This document shows positions 13,301 through 25,500 of a stretch of 64,000 bases of DNA, one piece after another. The position numbers were made by a program, and so were the translations under genes. Positions within the stretch are counted from its first letter, which is position 1. Each line of letters starts with the position of its first letter. The notes under the pieces were generated by a model. That model had not been told where the DNA came from and did not search any database. It saw only the letters and a list, made by a program, of their open reading frames with translations. The DNA comes from Rhinopomastus cyanomelas (taxonomy: Eukaryota > Chordata > Aves > Bucerotiformes > Rhinopomastidae). Location of the stretch: the NCBI GenBank assembly GCA_013400115.1, contig VXBP01004389.1:429506-493505 (forward strand), in the 5' to 3' direction.

Positions 13301-15239
13301 GTGAGATACCTTGAAAAGCTGAGGAGAAGGAGGTATTTGGGCAGGCAGGGCTGGAGGCAGTCACAGGGGTGATGGAAGGCTAAGTAAGGCAGACCCAAAG
13401 GGGCAGAAAGAGCCTCCCTTCAATCTCTATCCACGGAAGGTTCTGCAATGGTTCCTCCGAGCAGCCACAGGAGTACATCAAGCCTTACGACAGTTATCTC
13501 CTCCATCTCTCTCTCCCTGTGGCCTCTTCAGGTTCAGTTTGTTTAAATGTAAAATGGATGGAGCTTTGTTCAAAGTGCACCACGCCCCAGGTACAGCAGT
13601 GTTTTGTCGGAGAGCATCTCAGAACTGCCTTTGGGGCACTTCAGCGAATGAAATGTTTGCCTCCTGGTCACTCAGCAGCGGGAAATGGCTGATCCAGCAC
13701 TAGTGGTTGCTGTCAAAAAACATGCCAATAAAAGCAGAGGAGTAAAGTAGCAGGTTGAAAATAGAGAGAGGCCCAAGAGAGCAGCTGGATCTATATGTCA
13801 TGTGAGCCTCCATCACAGCATTGGGGCTACGCAGATGCCAGATGCTATGCAAAGCCCTCTGGCCATAAACCACAGGGCTACAGATGTGTTTTCCCACCAC
13901 CTCCCAATGCGCAGCCTGCCTGAAGTTTTTTCCTCTAAATCTCAGCATTAGTCTCTTCATAGGTAGCAGAAGGACATTTATTTGGCTGGAAACTTGCAGT
14001 TCTAATTGGCTCAGTGCTCAATTCTTTTCTTTCCAGGTCTGCAGCAGTTGCAATTGTCTGCTGAGGGACAAGCAGGTGAAAGGTCTGGCTCTCAATTCTT
14101 CTGGCTTGTCATTTTTATCAGGCTGTGTCCTCCCTCTTGGTCATTACAGGATAAGAAAGGCATTTTACTGTATTTTCTCAGCCTTTAGCTTGTCCATCAT
14201 TCTGTGAGCAGGCTGCAGCAGAGAAAGAGAAGAGATAAAGCAAGGTGGGGGGGAAGGGCTGGCTCAGGCCATTATGGCTTCTGTGATAGAAAGAGAGATG
14301 GAAGGTACAGCTGCTCTTGAGGGGGATGTTAGAAGGTCGGGAAGGAGGGGGAAGATGACAGAGCTATGAGTCCAGGGAAAACAGAGCTGCAAAGTTTACA
14401 CAGGAACCCACGGGAGAAGACTGCAGGCAACTGTCTGTTTTGCTTGTCTTTGAAGGCATCTATGAGAGACAGTGGGAGGGGGACATCTAAGTACAGTGTA
14501 GAGAGAAAGGAGAGGGAGTCTCCTGTGGGCTGCTGTGAGAAGGGCAGACAGACCATTTCTAGGGGTATTATGGGATGTGGCAGTTGTCAGATGTGCCTGC
14601 AGAACATATGGTAAGGTCCGTCCACATATCACATGCAAAATTAGAAGCTCCTAGCAAAGTCACAGAGAAAGTATCAGCTCTTGAAGGGGAAGATTACACA
14701 ACTTGGCATACAGCAAAGGGAGGACAGGTTCAAGTCCACTGGAGCTGGGAGGATGAGGCCTGAGCAGCCAAAGCAGGTGCTGAAGGATGAAGTGCTTGGC
14801 AGCCGTGCTACTGTTGGTCCGTGCTGCGTGTGCCAGGCTCAGCCTGTTCCCAACTGCTGGCAAACTCCTTTTGAGCTCATTTAAAAATGAGCACTTCAGC
14901 CTGTTGGATAGTCATCCTTGTGAAAGTAAATAAATACAGCGGCCCTGCCAGCCTGCTGGGAACCCTTGCTGGGCTACACAAATACTTTGGGAGAACCTCT
15001 TCAGTGGTGGGTACCCTGGCTAGCAACACAGCTGCTGCCCTCTGCCCTGTGTGTCAGAGGCAGAGCGGTTACACAATCCCCTGCTGACCCCAGGTCCTAC
15101 CTCAAACATTTCTCTCCTTGTGCAGTCACAACACAAACCTTTCCAATGCTTTCTGCTGTGGCTGATCTACAGGAGCAAAATGCTGCAAAGCACACAAATA
15201 AATGGTGGTAGTGGAGCTGGCACCTCATTTGGGGGTGAG
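10376..15239. other. Intergenic DNA between ADA2 and HDHD5, nothing recognised
   Basis: The stretch contains only short overlapping open frames on both strands with no recognisable protein family, and no CpG island, RNA gene or clear transposon end. Human has no protein-coding gene between these two neighbours, and none is evident here. Confidence 0.55.
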
Positions 15240-15945
15240 AGGAAAGGATGTTCAAGGTCTTGCACTTGGGGTGGTGTAATCCCTGGTATCAACATGGGGT
15301 AGGGGGTGAGTGGGTTGAGAACAGATCTGTGGAGAAGGACTTGGGGGTGCTGGTGGATGAAAAGCTGGACAAGACCTGACAATATGTGCTCACAGCCTGG
15401 AAGGCCAAACGAAGACAACTTGCTCAACTCTGTTCTACTGAGACATCACCTTGAGTCCAGCTCTGGAGTCTTCAGCCCAAGAAAAACATGGAGGTGTTAG
15501 AGTTGGTCCAGAGTAGGCCCAAAAATTGATCAGAGGGCTGAAACATCTCTTTTGTGAGGAAAGACTGAGAGTGTTGTTCAGCCTGGAGAAGGCTCTGAGA
15601 AGACATTCACAGACCTGACTGTAGCCTTTACAAAACTTACAGGGGGCCTATACAAAAGATGGGGAAGGACTTTTTATCGAGGACTGTAGTGATGGAATGA
15701 AGGGTAATGGTTTTAAACTGAAAGCAGGAAGATTCAGACGGAGACATAAAGAAGAAATTTCTCATTATGGGGGGGATGGAACACTGGTATAGGTTGCCCA
15801 GAGAGGTGGCAGATGGAAACATTCAAGGTCAAGTTGGATCGGGCTCTGGGCAACCTGATTGATTTAAAATGTTGCTGCTCATTGCAGGAGGGTTGGACTA
15901 AATAACCTTTGAAGGTCTCCCCCAACCTAAAACGTTTTGTGAAGC
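15240..15945 (+). mobile_element. CR1 LINE 3' fragment, degraded
   Basis: This plus-strand CR1 remnant begins in the late reverse-transcriptase region (text like KDLGVLVDEKLD, read with frameshifts) and continues through the 3' segment that includes RLPREVA-like text. It ends in the characteristic phrase about a doubtful fifty bases before 15945 (gttggactaaataacctttg, then ggtct...cccaacc). Many stops and indels indicate an old copy. It lies just left of the CpG-rich block at 16.0 kb. Confidence 0.85.
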
Positions 15946-16019
15946 TACAATTTTAAGTTTGGAAACCAGCTCTCTGTTGCCCTGCATCGGCCAAGTTCGC
16001 TTGGGAACAGACCAGCTCG

Positions 16020-16245
16020 CTCTCAAGGTAGCGCCGGGACCTCTCCCCTCGCCGTTACTCATCCCCGTTACCGCGGGGCAGCTACGAGCCCCGGAGCAGA
16101 GGCGGCGGCGCAGCGCCCCGCGACTTCCCCGCCTCCTGGCCCGCGCCGTGGAGCAGCGGCGGCCCCTGGCGGCTCCGCCGGGGCGCGAACCCAGCGACGG
16201 GGAAATCCCTCGGCGGGTACCGGCCCCCTTCGGACACCCAAAGTA
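16020..16245. promoter_or_regulatory. Isolated CpG-rich block (possible promoter)
   Basis: About 225 bases are visibly GC- and CpG-rich, in contrast to the A/T-richer flanks. The block sits between a plus-strand CR1 ending at 15945 and a minus-strand CR1 starting at about 16302, and it lies 2 kb upstream of the HDHD5 start. Short open frames cross it on both strands but none resembles a known protein. It could be an alternative HDHD5 first exon/promoter, a promoter for a noncoding RNA, or a decayed CpG island. No TATA box or recognised initiator was seen. Confidence 0.4.
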
Positions 16246-16301
16246 GTGGACAGTTAGATATCCTCAACAGCTTCGCAGCGGAGCCCTTCCTGCCGTCAGG
16301 A

Positions 16302-16690
16302 ACCGAGAATCACAGGTTTAGGTTGGAAGGGACCCCAGACACCACCCGGTTCCAACGCCCCTGCTGTGGGCAGGGATACCTCCCAGAGTATCTGCTCCTG
16401 GGCTGTTCCATGGAGGGGGCATCCACAGCCTCCCTGGGCAACCCGGTCCAGTGCCTCACCGCTCTCACAGCTAGGAATTTCTTCCTCAGATCTAAATCTA
16501 CTCTGTTACAACCTGTTCTTCCTTGTCCTGTCACTAGAGCCCCTTGTGAAAGTCCCACTCCAGCTTTCCTGTAGGCTGCCTTCAGGGTACTGGAAGGCTG
16601 CTATAAAGTCCCCTGGAGCTTTCTGGTCTGGAGGCTGAACAACCCCAACTCCATCAGCCTGTCTCCAGCGCTCCAGAAGGGACTAACAGA
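16302..16690 (-). mobile_element. CR1 LINE 3' fragment
   Basis: The left edge is the complement of the CR1 tail (gaatcacagg, then ttaggttggaagggacccc). The interior includes the conserved segments read on the minus strand as FLAVRAVRHWTGLPREAVDAPSME. The copy is 5'-truncated and has internal stops. Confidence 0.88.
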
Positions 16691-18030
16691 CCCCTAGCAA
16701 TACAATCTTTACCCTGACCGCAGCAGCTAGAGGTGCTGAGACCCAATAGCTAAAACAACCTACCTAAAAGGCTATGGCCTTTTAAATCTACGTTAGCCAA
16801 TACTCCGAGCAGTAATCACACCAAATAGCAGGTTACCAGGAGTAAGCACCTTAGAGGACAGCTGAGAGACACCCAAAACAAGGTTGCTGTGTTTGTCATT
16901 AATTTCAGAAAAGCTTTGCCTCCCTCTCCTCCCGCGGGTTGCATCACCATATGAGGGAAATGAGGGCTGGAGGTCCCTGGGTTGTAAGTGGGTGCACAGT
17001 AGTAGTCAAGGAGCCGCACTTTGAAGTGGTATCAGTAGTAGAGCTACTACTTCTAAGTACTGGATCCCTTGTGCTAGCGGAAGAAGGTTCGAAGGCCAGT
17101 TCAGCAGAGGAGCTAAAGACTTTCAGTAGAGTCTCCAAGGGCAGCATAAATCTTACAAGAGCAGGAGGAGGTGCAATCTCTTCTAAGAAATCACAGCAAT
17201 CCTGGAAAATTGAGGAAATGATGTAAAACAAACATGGGGTAATTCGGCGAAGGCACTTAAGGAAAAACAAACCCTCTGTATAAACATACAGCCCTGAGCT
17301 GCCAGAGCTTTAACAGCTCTGCAGAAAGGGCGCTGGGCATTCCAGCGGGTTGGTGCTCCGCAGCAATGGAAGAACAATTACTCTGTCTGTGTAATTACCT
17401 AACGACATACCTGCTAAACCTGCCGTATCGCGGGAGTCAGCCGATCTGAAGCCTAGCCAGCAAGCAAACAAACACTGCTTCATCTCCATGGAGGTGAACC
17501 TTTGTCTTTCCTCAGGCTGGGAAGGGCCCCAGCTGAACCCACCGCCAAGATTTCTGGCCCATGCTGCAGGAGAGAAAGAGACCCTGGGGCATGGTCCTCG
17601 GACAACAAAAAACCAAACAAACAGAGCTTTAGAAAGCTTCGGAATATGTAGGGAAAAGACCACTAGTCTTGGGTTTGCAGAGGAACGACTGAGCAAAGGC
17701 AGTGCAGGAGCTGCGGTGAGGGAAGAGCCTTTGCACGGATGTTTGTGGGGAGTGGAAGCTCTAAGTAGCTGAGCAGCTGAAGGAGCTCGGGTTGTTTAGC
17801 CTAGACAAAACGGAGGCGGAGAGAAGCCCTTATCACCCCACACAGCCACCTGAAAGGAGGTTGTTTTGAGGAGGGGGCCAGCCTCTTCTCTCCGGTAGAA
17901 ACTGATAGGACCGGAGGAAATGGTTGCAAGCTGCGCCAGGGGAAGTTCAGGCTGGACGTTAACAATTTCTTCACCGAAGGACTTTATAACCTTCAAGGTT
18001 TCTTCCAGCCAAAGAGAGTCTGTTGTTTCG
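16691..18030. other. HDHD5 upstream flank, no gene recognised
   Basis: This is unique DNA upstream of the HDHD5 promoter. Open frames of about 95-108 codons overlap on both strands at 16.94-17.27 kb, one of them Ser/Thr-rich (minus strand), but neither matches a family I know and no splice or start context supports them. Confidence 0.45.
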
Positions 18031-18039
18031 AGACTGGAA

Positions 18040-18269
18040 CCGGGCCGGACTCTGTAACGGCGAGCAGAGCGTGCGGTGCTGGGGCAGCTGCACCCTCGAA
18101 AGCACCGACTCTGGGTGCCCCGGTACTCGTCTGTCGGACTCATTCACGCTCCGCCCACAGCCTCCCGCCCGTCCCGGTCCCGCCCCGTCAGACCCCGCTC
18201 CTCGCTGGGAGCTGTAGTCCGTGAACTACGAGCCCCGGCGTGCTCGGGCACCGGGCACCGGGCCGGGCC
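18040..18269 (+). promoter_or_regulatory. HDHD5: HDHD5 CpG-island promoter with ZNF143-type motif
   Basis: A GC-rich, TATA-less stretch lies directly upstream of the HDHD5 start codon, with several CCGCCC/CCCGCC Sp1-like boxes at 18150-18190. The sequence gctgggagctgtagt at 18204-18218 is the complement of ACTACAGCTCCCAGC. It agrees with the ACTACAATTCCCAGC-type element bound by ZNF143-family complexes in many housekeeping promoters. The CpG-rich zone continues through exons 1 and 2 to about 18680. The transcription start is not determined. Confidence 0.6.
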
Positions 18270-21200
18270 ATGGCGTTGCGCCGCTGCCTGCGGGCTGGGC
18301 CGGGGCTGCTGCGCGCCGCGGGGCCGCGAGGGCTGCCCGCTTGCCGGGGCTGCGCCGGGGACCGGGTGAGCGGCGGNTAACCGTCCCCTCCATTCGCCCT
18401 TCGCAGCCGCCGGCCTTCGGATTCCTCTTCGACGTGGACGGGGTGCTGGTGCGGGGCAGCCAGGCTGTGCCCGCCGCCCAGCGGGCCTTCCGCAAGCTGT
18501 CGGACGGCGGTGGGCGGCTGCGGGTGCCCGTGGTCTTCCTCACCAACGCCGGCAACTGCCTGCGGTCGGCTAAGGCTCGGGAGCTCTCGCAGGCGTTGGG
18601 ACTGCAGGTAACGGCGGCGGGGCCATGGGGTGGTGATCGGCCCCGCCGAGCTCTGAAGGGACCCAGGGAGGCAAGCGCCACCGAGCCGAGGCAGATCCTC
18701 CCCTCGGGTCCCCCACCGGCCGCCTCTCTTTCCCGCAGGTGTCTCCAGAACAGGTGATCCTATCCCACAGCCCCCTGAGGCTCTTCAGCCAGTTCCACCA
18801 CAGGTGCATGCTGGTGGCCGGGCAGGGGCCGGTGGAGGAGAATGCCCAGAAGTATCCTTTGGCACTCACGGCGCTCAGCACGTCCTGTCAAACGCTTCTG
18901 CCCCTGCCTTGCCTCTGCTCCTGCAACAGAACGGTCACTGGTCTTATCTCCATTGTCACTCATTAACTGTTGACCTCCTTTCTGGTCACCTCCTGGCTGT
19001 CCTACTTCTCTGTTTGGCTTCTCGCACTATTACCTCCACTGTGATTGATTTTTCCCGTTGATGGGATGTCACCATGAGGACTCCCATCAGCTCTGGGCCT
19101 CTCACTTTTGAGATAAAATTGTGGTTTTCCCATTCTTTCATGGCTAAGTGCATCCCAGTACAGGTCTAAACGACAGTCCCATATAGGAACTGCCTGGCTG
19201 AGATGAGGGTACAAGAGGTCTGATTTGCCTTCTGTCTGCAGGTCTGTAAGACCTGGCTGCAGGGTTTGTGACATCTCAGCCTGTGCACACAAGCAGTCAC
19301 GCCTTGTACGTAACATTTAACTTCATTTCATATGGAACTTTGGCCCAACTCTTATGTTTCCCCAAGGGCAGGAGGGTGAGCTGAGGGCAAGGCGTTTGCA
19401 AGTGAATACAGCTCCTTAACCCATGTGGTTTTATCAGCACAGACCATTTTCCTTTCACCAGCTGAGCTGACCTGAGCTTCACTGATTATTTCCTAACCAG
19501 AAAACATGGCCAGCATCCTACACTGCACTGATAAGAGAACTTTGTCCTTAAAGGTCTCCCAAAGCACACCCATTCAGCCTTGGGGCAACCTCTGCTCTGT
19601 GTCTGATTCCAGACATTGCCGATCACAAAGTAAATCACCCCGGTCTGGGTCCTTTTTTTAACCTTTAGGGCCACATTTAGGTTGAAGCACAGCATGCAGT
19701 GTGAAAGGTTATGTGTTACCACCACTCTGCTACTAGTACTTGAATTTCTAAATCCCGTAGATTCCTTTGCAAATAACTTCAAGCCAACCCAAGGTTCTCC
19801 ATTTGTTTCCTTGATGGTCTGAAATAGCTTGGGTTTCAAGCACGTGGTCACCATAGAGGCACTGAGGAAGGCGTATCCTCTGTTGGACATGGTGGATCAG
19901 AGCCGGAGGCCAAAGGAGCTGGTAACTTTCCGCTGCACTGGTAGAGCGGGTGGCCTGGGGTGGTGGTGCTTACAGTCTGTAGCACGGGGTGAAGAAGCTG
20001 CAGAAGCACATAGTGGCCAGCTGCTGGTGGCTTTTTGTCTGCAAGAGACCAGGACCGGTGCTCGGCAGCGAGCAGCTCACTGCTCTTTCCAGCTCTGGCT
20101 TTTGCTGGAAGAGCACTGACTTGTCCCTCTCTTTTCTCATGGCATGCCTTTCTTCAGTTTCTGTTCCTTCCAGTGAGTGGTAGGATTGTTTGGCTGACAT
20201 CTTCAGCTCTCAGACAGATCTGTGACATCCACTCTGGGCTGGGAAGTTGGGGAGGAATTGTTCTTTGGGCTTCCAAGTTGCCCTGTCATGCTTCTTTATG
20301 GCACTGCCTTAGCAGACTCAAAGAGACTGTTTTAGCTTTTGTTTGGCCTTAGGGTTTGCATTACTGACACAACTTTTACTTTCTGGCAGCCTCCTCCAAC
20401 CACTGGCTTCCCCACTATAGAAGGTAAGCAGTAGCCTTTGTTTACATCTGAGCAGCAAGCAGAAGTAGCAGCTAGGCAGGCCAGCTGGGATGGGAGCTAA
20501 TGACAAGCTCTCCTCACATCAGTATCCATGAGGAGCTTATTCCAAGGATGCAGTCTGGAGGCAGCTTTGCTGCCCTCAGGCAGTGTGAAACGCATGCTGG
20601 TAAGAGCAAAACCAGCTTCGTGCCATGTTCCAGAATCTGGAATCAGTGGGGAACACCATGCAGCAACAGACTGGAACCCTAGCACAAGCCATATTCGGAT
20701 GGTAGCTGTGTGAGCTGCCCTACCAGCTGTATTAGCAGAGGGGTGTTTTTGCTAGTGGGTGGCATTTTTTAGTGGGTCCTGTATGTGGATGCTGTGGATT
20801 TCCATACTTATCTTGAAATCGTCTAGGAGTGGTTCTGTTTGGTGAGCCAGTGAGGTGGGAGACAAGCCTGCAGCTTATTATTGATGTGCTCTTGAGCAAC
20901 GGGAACCCTGGGGCAGAGCTGCAAGAGATCCCATACCCCCATCTGCCCATCCTTGCCTGCAACATGGATCTCCTGTGGATGGCCGAAGCCAAGATGCCCA
21001 GGTGAAAAGCACGCGGGACACTTTTCTTGGGTTGTTTTGTGCTGCTGTGCTGTAGGTGACCTTTTCTTGCTACAATTTTAGCACTAGAGTTTGGCTCTGT
21101 GGCAGCAGAACTATGCAAACGGTAAACAAAAACTTTCAAGAACCAAAAGCCAGACCACTGCCTGAGGGTGGGAAGATACTGTGTCCACACGAGGCAACAC

Positions 21201-22084
21201 CCTGGCTGCAGCAGACTGAGGCATGTTTGCTACCTGAGCAGTGTGACTGGGGATTCTGATGACCTCCTTTCTGGAGCAGGTTTGGCCATGGCACTTTTCT
21301 GCTGTGCTTGGAGACCATCTACAAGAAAGTGACGGGCCGGGAGCTGAAGTATGAGGCTTTGATTGGCAAACCCAGCACAGTCACCTACCTCTATGCCGAG
21401 TACTTGATAAGAGAGCAGGCAGAGAAGCGAGGCTGGAAGTCTCCCATTCGCCGCCTCTATGCAGTGGGGTAAGAGACTTCTTTTCTGCTGGTTTCCTTTG
21501 GGATTGGGGAGAACAGATTACAGTGATGGCTGCTTCACCACAGCTGAAAAAGATGCACCAGAGGGTGGGCTCATTGGGCCAGCCTGGGTGATTGTCTTGA
21601 TGTTAGCAAATACCTTGTGTCCGTTCCTACCTCGGTGCTGCCTTAATCCCAGTCTGCCAGGGCTAGAAATGGATGCATGGCTGGTTTATCACCTGTATTT
21701 CACACCTTATCCAGGGATAACCCCATGTCTGATATCTATGGAGCAAACCTCTACAACAACTACCTCGAGGCAGCTCAGCAGAACCAGGTCCAGGCTGCGA
21801 TGAAGATGATTCCACAGGAAACCAGCCCCCAGTCTGAGGATCCCCTCAACCTGAGAAAGGACTACAAAAGTTTGGTACAGAGTTGCAAGTCGATTCTGGT
21901 CTGCACTGGGGTCTACCAGCACAATGAAGATTCTCCAAAAAAACCAGAGGAGTGCTCAACAGAAGCAGTGTTCCATGGTCATCGGGACTTCTGCTTTGAC
22001 CCCAGGCTGGTGGAGGCATCATACATAGTGCAGGATGTGAATGATGCTGTGGAACTTGCTTTCAAGAAGGAGAACTGGAGTTAG
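18270..22084 (+). CDS. HDHD5: Haloacid dehalogenase-like hydrolase domain-containing protein 5
   Basis: HDHD5 (CECR5) is a HAD-superfamily protein, reported as mitochondrial, whose physiological substrate is unknown. Exons are 18270-18365, 18407-18607, 18739-18851, 19828-19921, 20390-20423, 20827-21001, 21280-21468 and 21715-22084. Together they are 1,272 nt, giving 423 residues and a TAG stop. The first 32 residues are Arg- and Ala-rich with no acidic residue until the Asp at position 31, as in a mitochondrial presequence. HAD motif I is FLFDVDGVLV, starting about residue 36; the next block is VVFLTNAGN; the Lys motif is in IGKPS; and motif IV is YAVGDNPMSD. Further family text includes MDLLWMAEAKMPRFGHGTF and SILVCTGVY. 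The reading frame is intact across all joins. Intron 1 is only 41 nt and contains an N. The ATG at 18270 was chosen because the frame of exon 2 has no upstream ATG if that intron is left in. Confidence 0.95.
18407..18607 (+). other. HDHD5: HDHD5 exon 2 with HAD motif I
   Basis: The exon follows cttcgcag and precedes gtaacg. It starts at a codon boundary with PPAFGFLFDVDGVLVRGS. The first Asp of DVDG is the nucleophile of HAD phosphatases and the second is the general acid/base residue. It ends with ELSQALGLQ. Human HDHD5 has DIDG at the same place. Confidence 0.94.
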
Positions 22085-25000
22085 AGTTAAGACAAGTGTG
22101 CCTAAAGATCTATCTATCATTAGGGATTTTAGGTGCTGCAAAAGGAAGCGTGGAAGAATGGGGGGAGACTTGGGGTGCTCTAATGTAGCAGTCTAGCCAA
22201 CCTGAAAGAAAACTACCCTGGTACTCAAAGCCCCTTGTTTTTTTTGATACTCATGTCCAATTCTGACAGCTGCCAGAAGGCTTTCAACTGTGAACATGCA
22301 CTGCTGCCATCAGTAATTGAGCTGTAATGCAAACAAGGTGTAAGGAGAAGACTTGTCCCAGAAGTCCCAATTTGCTCAACTGCCAGAGCTCTTTTCCACC
22401 CTTTGTGCATGAAGATCAGGTGAGACCCGATCTTCACCCTCATCTTCACGATGTGTTTGAGGATGAAGGCCTTCCCTGTGTAAGGAGCCACCATCAGCCA
22501 GTGCAGCATCTGTGCAGGGTACTGTTTGTCCAGCCCGAGGTAAGCACGCCAGCAGCTGCGTTGTGGTGGTGCCGTGCCAGAGGAAGGCTTAAAGTCTTAA
22601 CATTCTTCTTACGCAGAATAAGTGCATATGGACTGGAACAACTTCTTTCTGCTTGGAGTGTTGTCACTGCATCACTGTCAGTCTGAAACAAAGTCCCATT
22701 TTGCAGTCCTCCAGCAGCTATGGGAAGGCAGGGCCCCTCAAAGGAAGCTGCAGTAGCCAGAGCGACTTGCCGCCGGGCCCAGGGGGAAGTGATGTGATCC
22801 CCGCCTCCCTATTTAGCATTCTGTGAACACTTCTCCCTCTTTGCATCACACTAGGGAGCCAGCAGCCTGCTCTCAACAGCACAGGAAGCAGCAATAGACG
22901 CTCCATTTCTATAGTAGTCTTTGCCCAGAACTCAGCACTGCAGCAAGTTTTGGCATCCACCCTGACCCCAGCTATTGCAAGGGAGATCCCCCTGCTCCAG
23001 CTGGCACAGCTTATAAAGAGGGGCCCCTCTTTGGAACAAGGGCCAACCCCAGAGAGTCACAGCCCACCTTTGCTCCTTCCTTGCATGCAAGGATTGAAAG
23101 AGGAGATCACTGAGCTCCAAATCCTCAGTCTTTAGATGTATGAATGTATCTATCCTTCTCTTCCTTTTGTTCTCCTCGTCCCTTGTGTGGTCTGCAGCTC
23201 AGGGTCTGATGCCTGTTCCCCCCTCTTTAGCATGCAGCTAGAGTCCTCCTACCATGAGTTGGCAGCTGGGGCTTGCCTGCCCAGGAGTATTTCCATATCC
23301 CTAATGACATGCAGCTTCTACTGCCTCTGTTCTCCTAGTTCAGGCCATCCCAGAGAACATCAAGACCTGTGTCTCCCAAGACAGTCCAAAGAAGCTAAAC
23401 AAACACTGCTTGAGAAACTCCATGTGAAAGATTGGCTCAACAAGGAGTGTCTTGATTCCAGAGGAGCACTGTGATTTCAGAAGCACAAATCAGTCTGCAT
23501 ATGTGTTGGAAAGCCAACACAAGTGAATTGGTTTTCCCGGTTCTATTCAGCTCACACCACACTGAGGGATCAGAAATAGGTTTGCTCTGCCTCCTCGTTC
23601 TTCCTTCTTTACCAGGCAGCTCCACACACAGGGCACAAGCAAGATGTTCTGCACAGCAGTCTGAGTTGTTCTTGATTCAGATGTCAGCGTCCAAGTGCCC
23701 TGACGTGCTGCTTCAGCAGCTCTCCATCTTCTGCTCTGTCTTCCTAGGAAGGTACCAGGGCAGAGAAGGCCCAATGTCCGAAGGAGACTGGATGCTCTGT
23801 CAGTGACTCCGGCAGAGCTCTTTCTCTGTGGTTTCTGTCTCTACACTTTATTTTCTGACTAGGACCAGAAAAATACCTCTTTCGGTGACTTTCTCCTGTG
23901 AAACCCATAGTGGGAAGCTGTTGCTTCCTTTCTTAGGAGCTGGGGTTCTTCTTTGTCTTACCAGAACAAGAATTGCTTGGCTGCTTCTAAAAGCAGCTGT
24001 AATGTGATGAACACGATCTTAGATTTGATCTTGCCTTTCAGTGAAGAGAAAGAAATTACTGTTTCATCTACTTGCACAAGACAAGGGCTTGTCTTCAGTT
24101 TCTGGAAGAGCAAGTACAGAGAAGAGCTTTGCATGTAACACAGGGAAGGTCTTTTAGCTTTCAGCGTGTCACTGAGGAGCCAGTGTACAAGGCCTGACAC
24201 TGGAGGTCCAGAACCCATTTGTTCTTGAACTGGCTCCCGTGTCCCTCAGCCTCACTTTTCAGAGGTACCATCTAGTGGAGGAAGAGGAGTGCTCCCTTTC
24301 CTTGCAGTGTTTGCTGATTTGGGTTATAACTTCCACAGGATTCATTTGAAACGGTCCTCCAGGCCATGATTACAGAGACTGCAGAGACTTGGTTGCTGGC
24401 ACTAGTTGCTAGCAACTCCTTTGGCTTGGCACACATGTATCTGCAGAAACAGTAAGGATCCTGGGTGTGCAGTAACCTTTGGCAGAGCTTTTTCCTAAGA
24501 CTGTGGTGCCAGTTATTCAAAGACAAGGTACTGCTGAACCCGAACTGTTACCTGGGGGATGGATGTAGTGTTGCTTCATCAGCTGTCCTGAATGGAGCCA
24601 GGGGCACTGGCTGCTGCTTCCACGGTGGTGGTAGCTTTGCAGATGAATTCTGAGCAATCACAAGTGGTTTTTAATTCCCTGTCAGCATGCACAGCACATC
24701 TCAACCAAAAGTGAGGTAGGTAGTGAAGAAAGAAAGGAGGTAGCACCTCCTTCAAGAAAAGAAGGGTGAGCCAGGCATCTCAGTCTTTGGAACAGCAGGT
24801 CAGCTAGCTGATGTGAACGCGCTTCAGATTCCAAATCTGCCTGTAGCTCCAGATTTTGGTTCTTGCACTGTGTTAGTGTTAAAACAGTGCTGTGGAATCT
24901 TGGAAATGTGTAGGAGGAACTTCACTGAAAAGGAATTTAAAAAATGCTTCATTTGTGAGTTGAAATTGGATAGAAGGTTAGAGAAGGAATCTAGAAGAAT

Positions 25001-25189
25001 CCTGCACCCTTTCCCCAACTCATGCTCAGCAGGGCTGCATGAAAAGCTTTGATTGTTGCTCACTGCACTGATAAGTCAGATGGGCTGTCCTTGGTCTGAG
25101 CAAGGCAGAGATCTTTTCCCTCTTCCCCCTGAGAGGTGCAGAGCACCCTGAGATGGAAGGTAGGGATGGGAAACAGAATAGGCTCTTCA
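22085..25189. other. HDHD5 3' flank and intergenic DNA
   Basis: The start of this stretch must be the HDHD5 3' UTR, but no convincing AATAAA with a downstream GU-rich element was found close to the stop, so its end is not called. No gene, CpG island or clear repeat was recognised in the rest. Confidence 0.45.
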
Positions 25190-25500
25190 TAATTCACGAG
25201 GAAGTGGTTATGCACCTGCTTCATGAGCTGGATGCTCATAAATCTGTGGGGCCAGATGGATTACTCCCTAGAGTATTGAAGGAGCTGGCAGATGTGGTTG
25301 CCAAGCCACTCTCCATAATCTTTCAACAGTCTTGGTTAACCAGGGTTGTCCCAATGGACTGGAGGAGCTGGCAGATGTGGTGCCCATCTTCTAGAAGGGC
25401 TGGAAAGAGGATCCTGGCAACTGCAGGCCTGTCAGTCTCACCTTGGTGCCAGGGAAGGTTATCGAACAGACCAACAGCCTCGAGCGAGTATGCAGTGAGG
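25190..25500 (+). mobile_element. CR1 LINE internal fragment (early reverse-transcriptase region)
   Basis: The plus strand encodes text such as LDAHKSVGPDG, then RVLKELADVVAKPLSIIF, then VPMDWR. After a frameshift it gives a remnant of the NCRPVSLT...PGKV.E segment. This is the segment just upstream of the CR1 catalytic core. The copy is truncated at both ends with no 3' tail nearby. Confidence 0.87.

Noticed and set aside
18221..18757. An HDHD5 reading that leaves the 41-base intron in
   Set aside because: The frame continues but its only upstream start is a GTG, and the N-terminus does not resemble HDHD5. Splicing from the ATG at 18270 gives a better leader and normal length.
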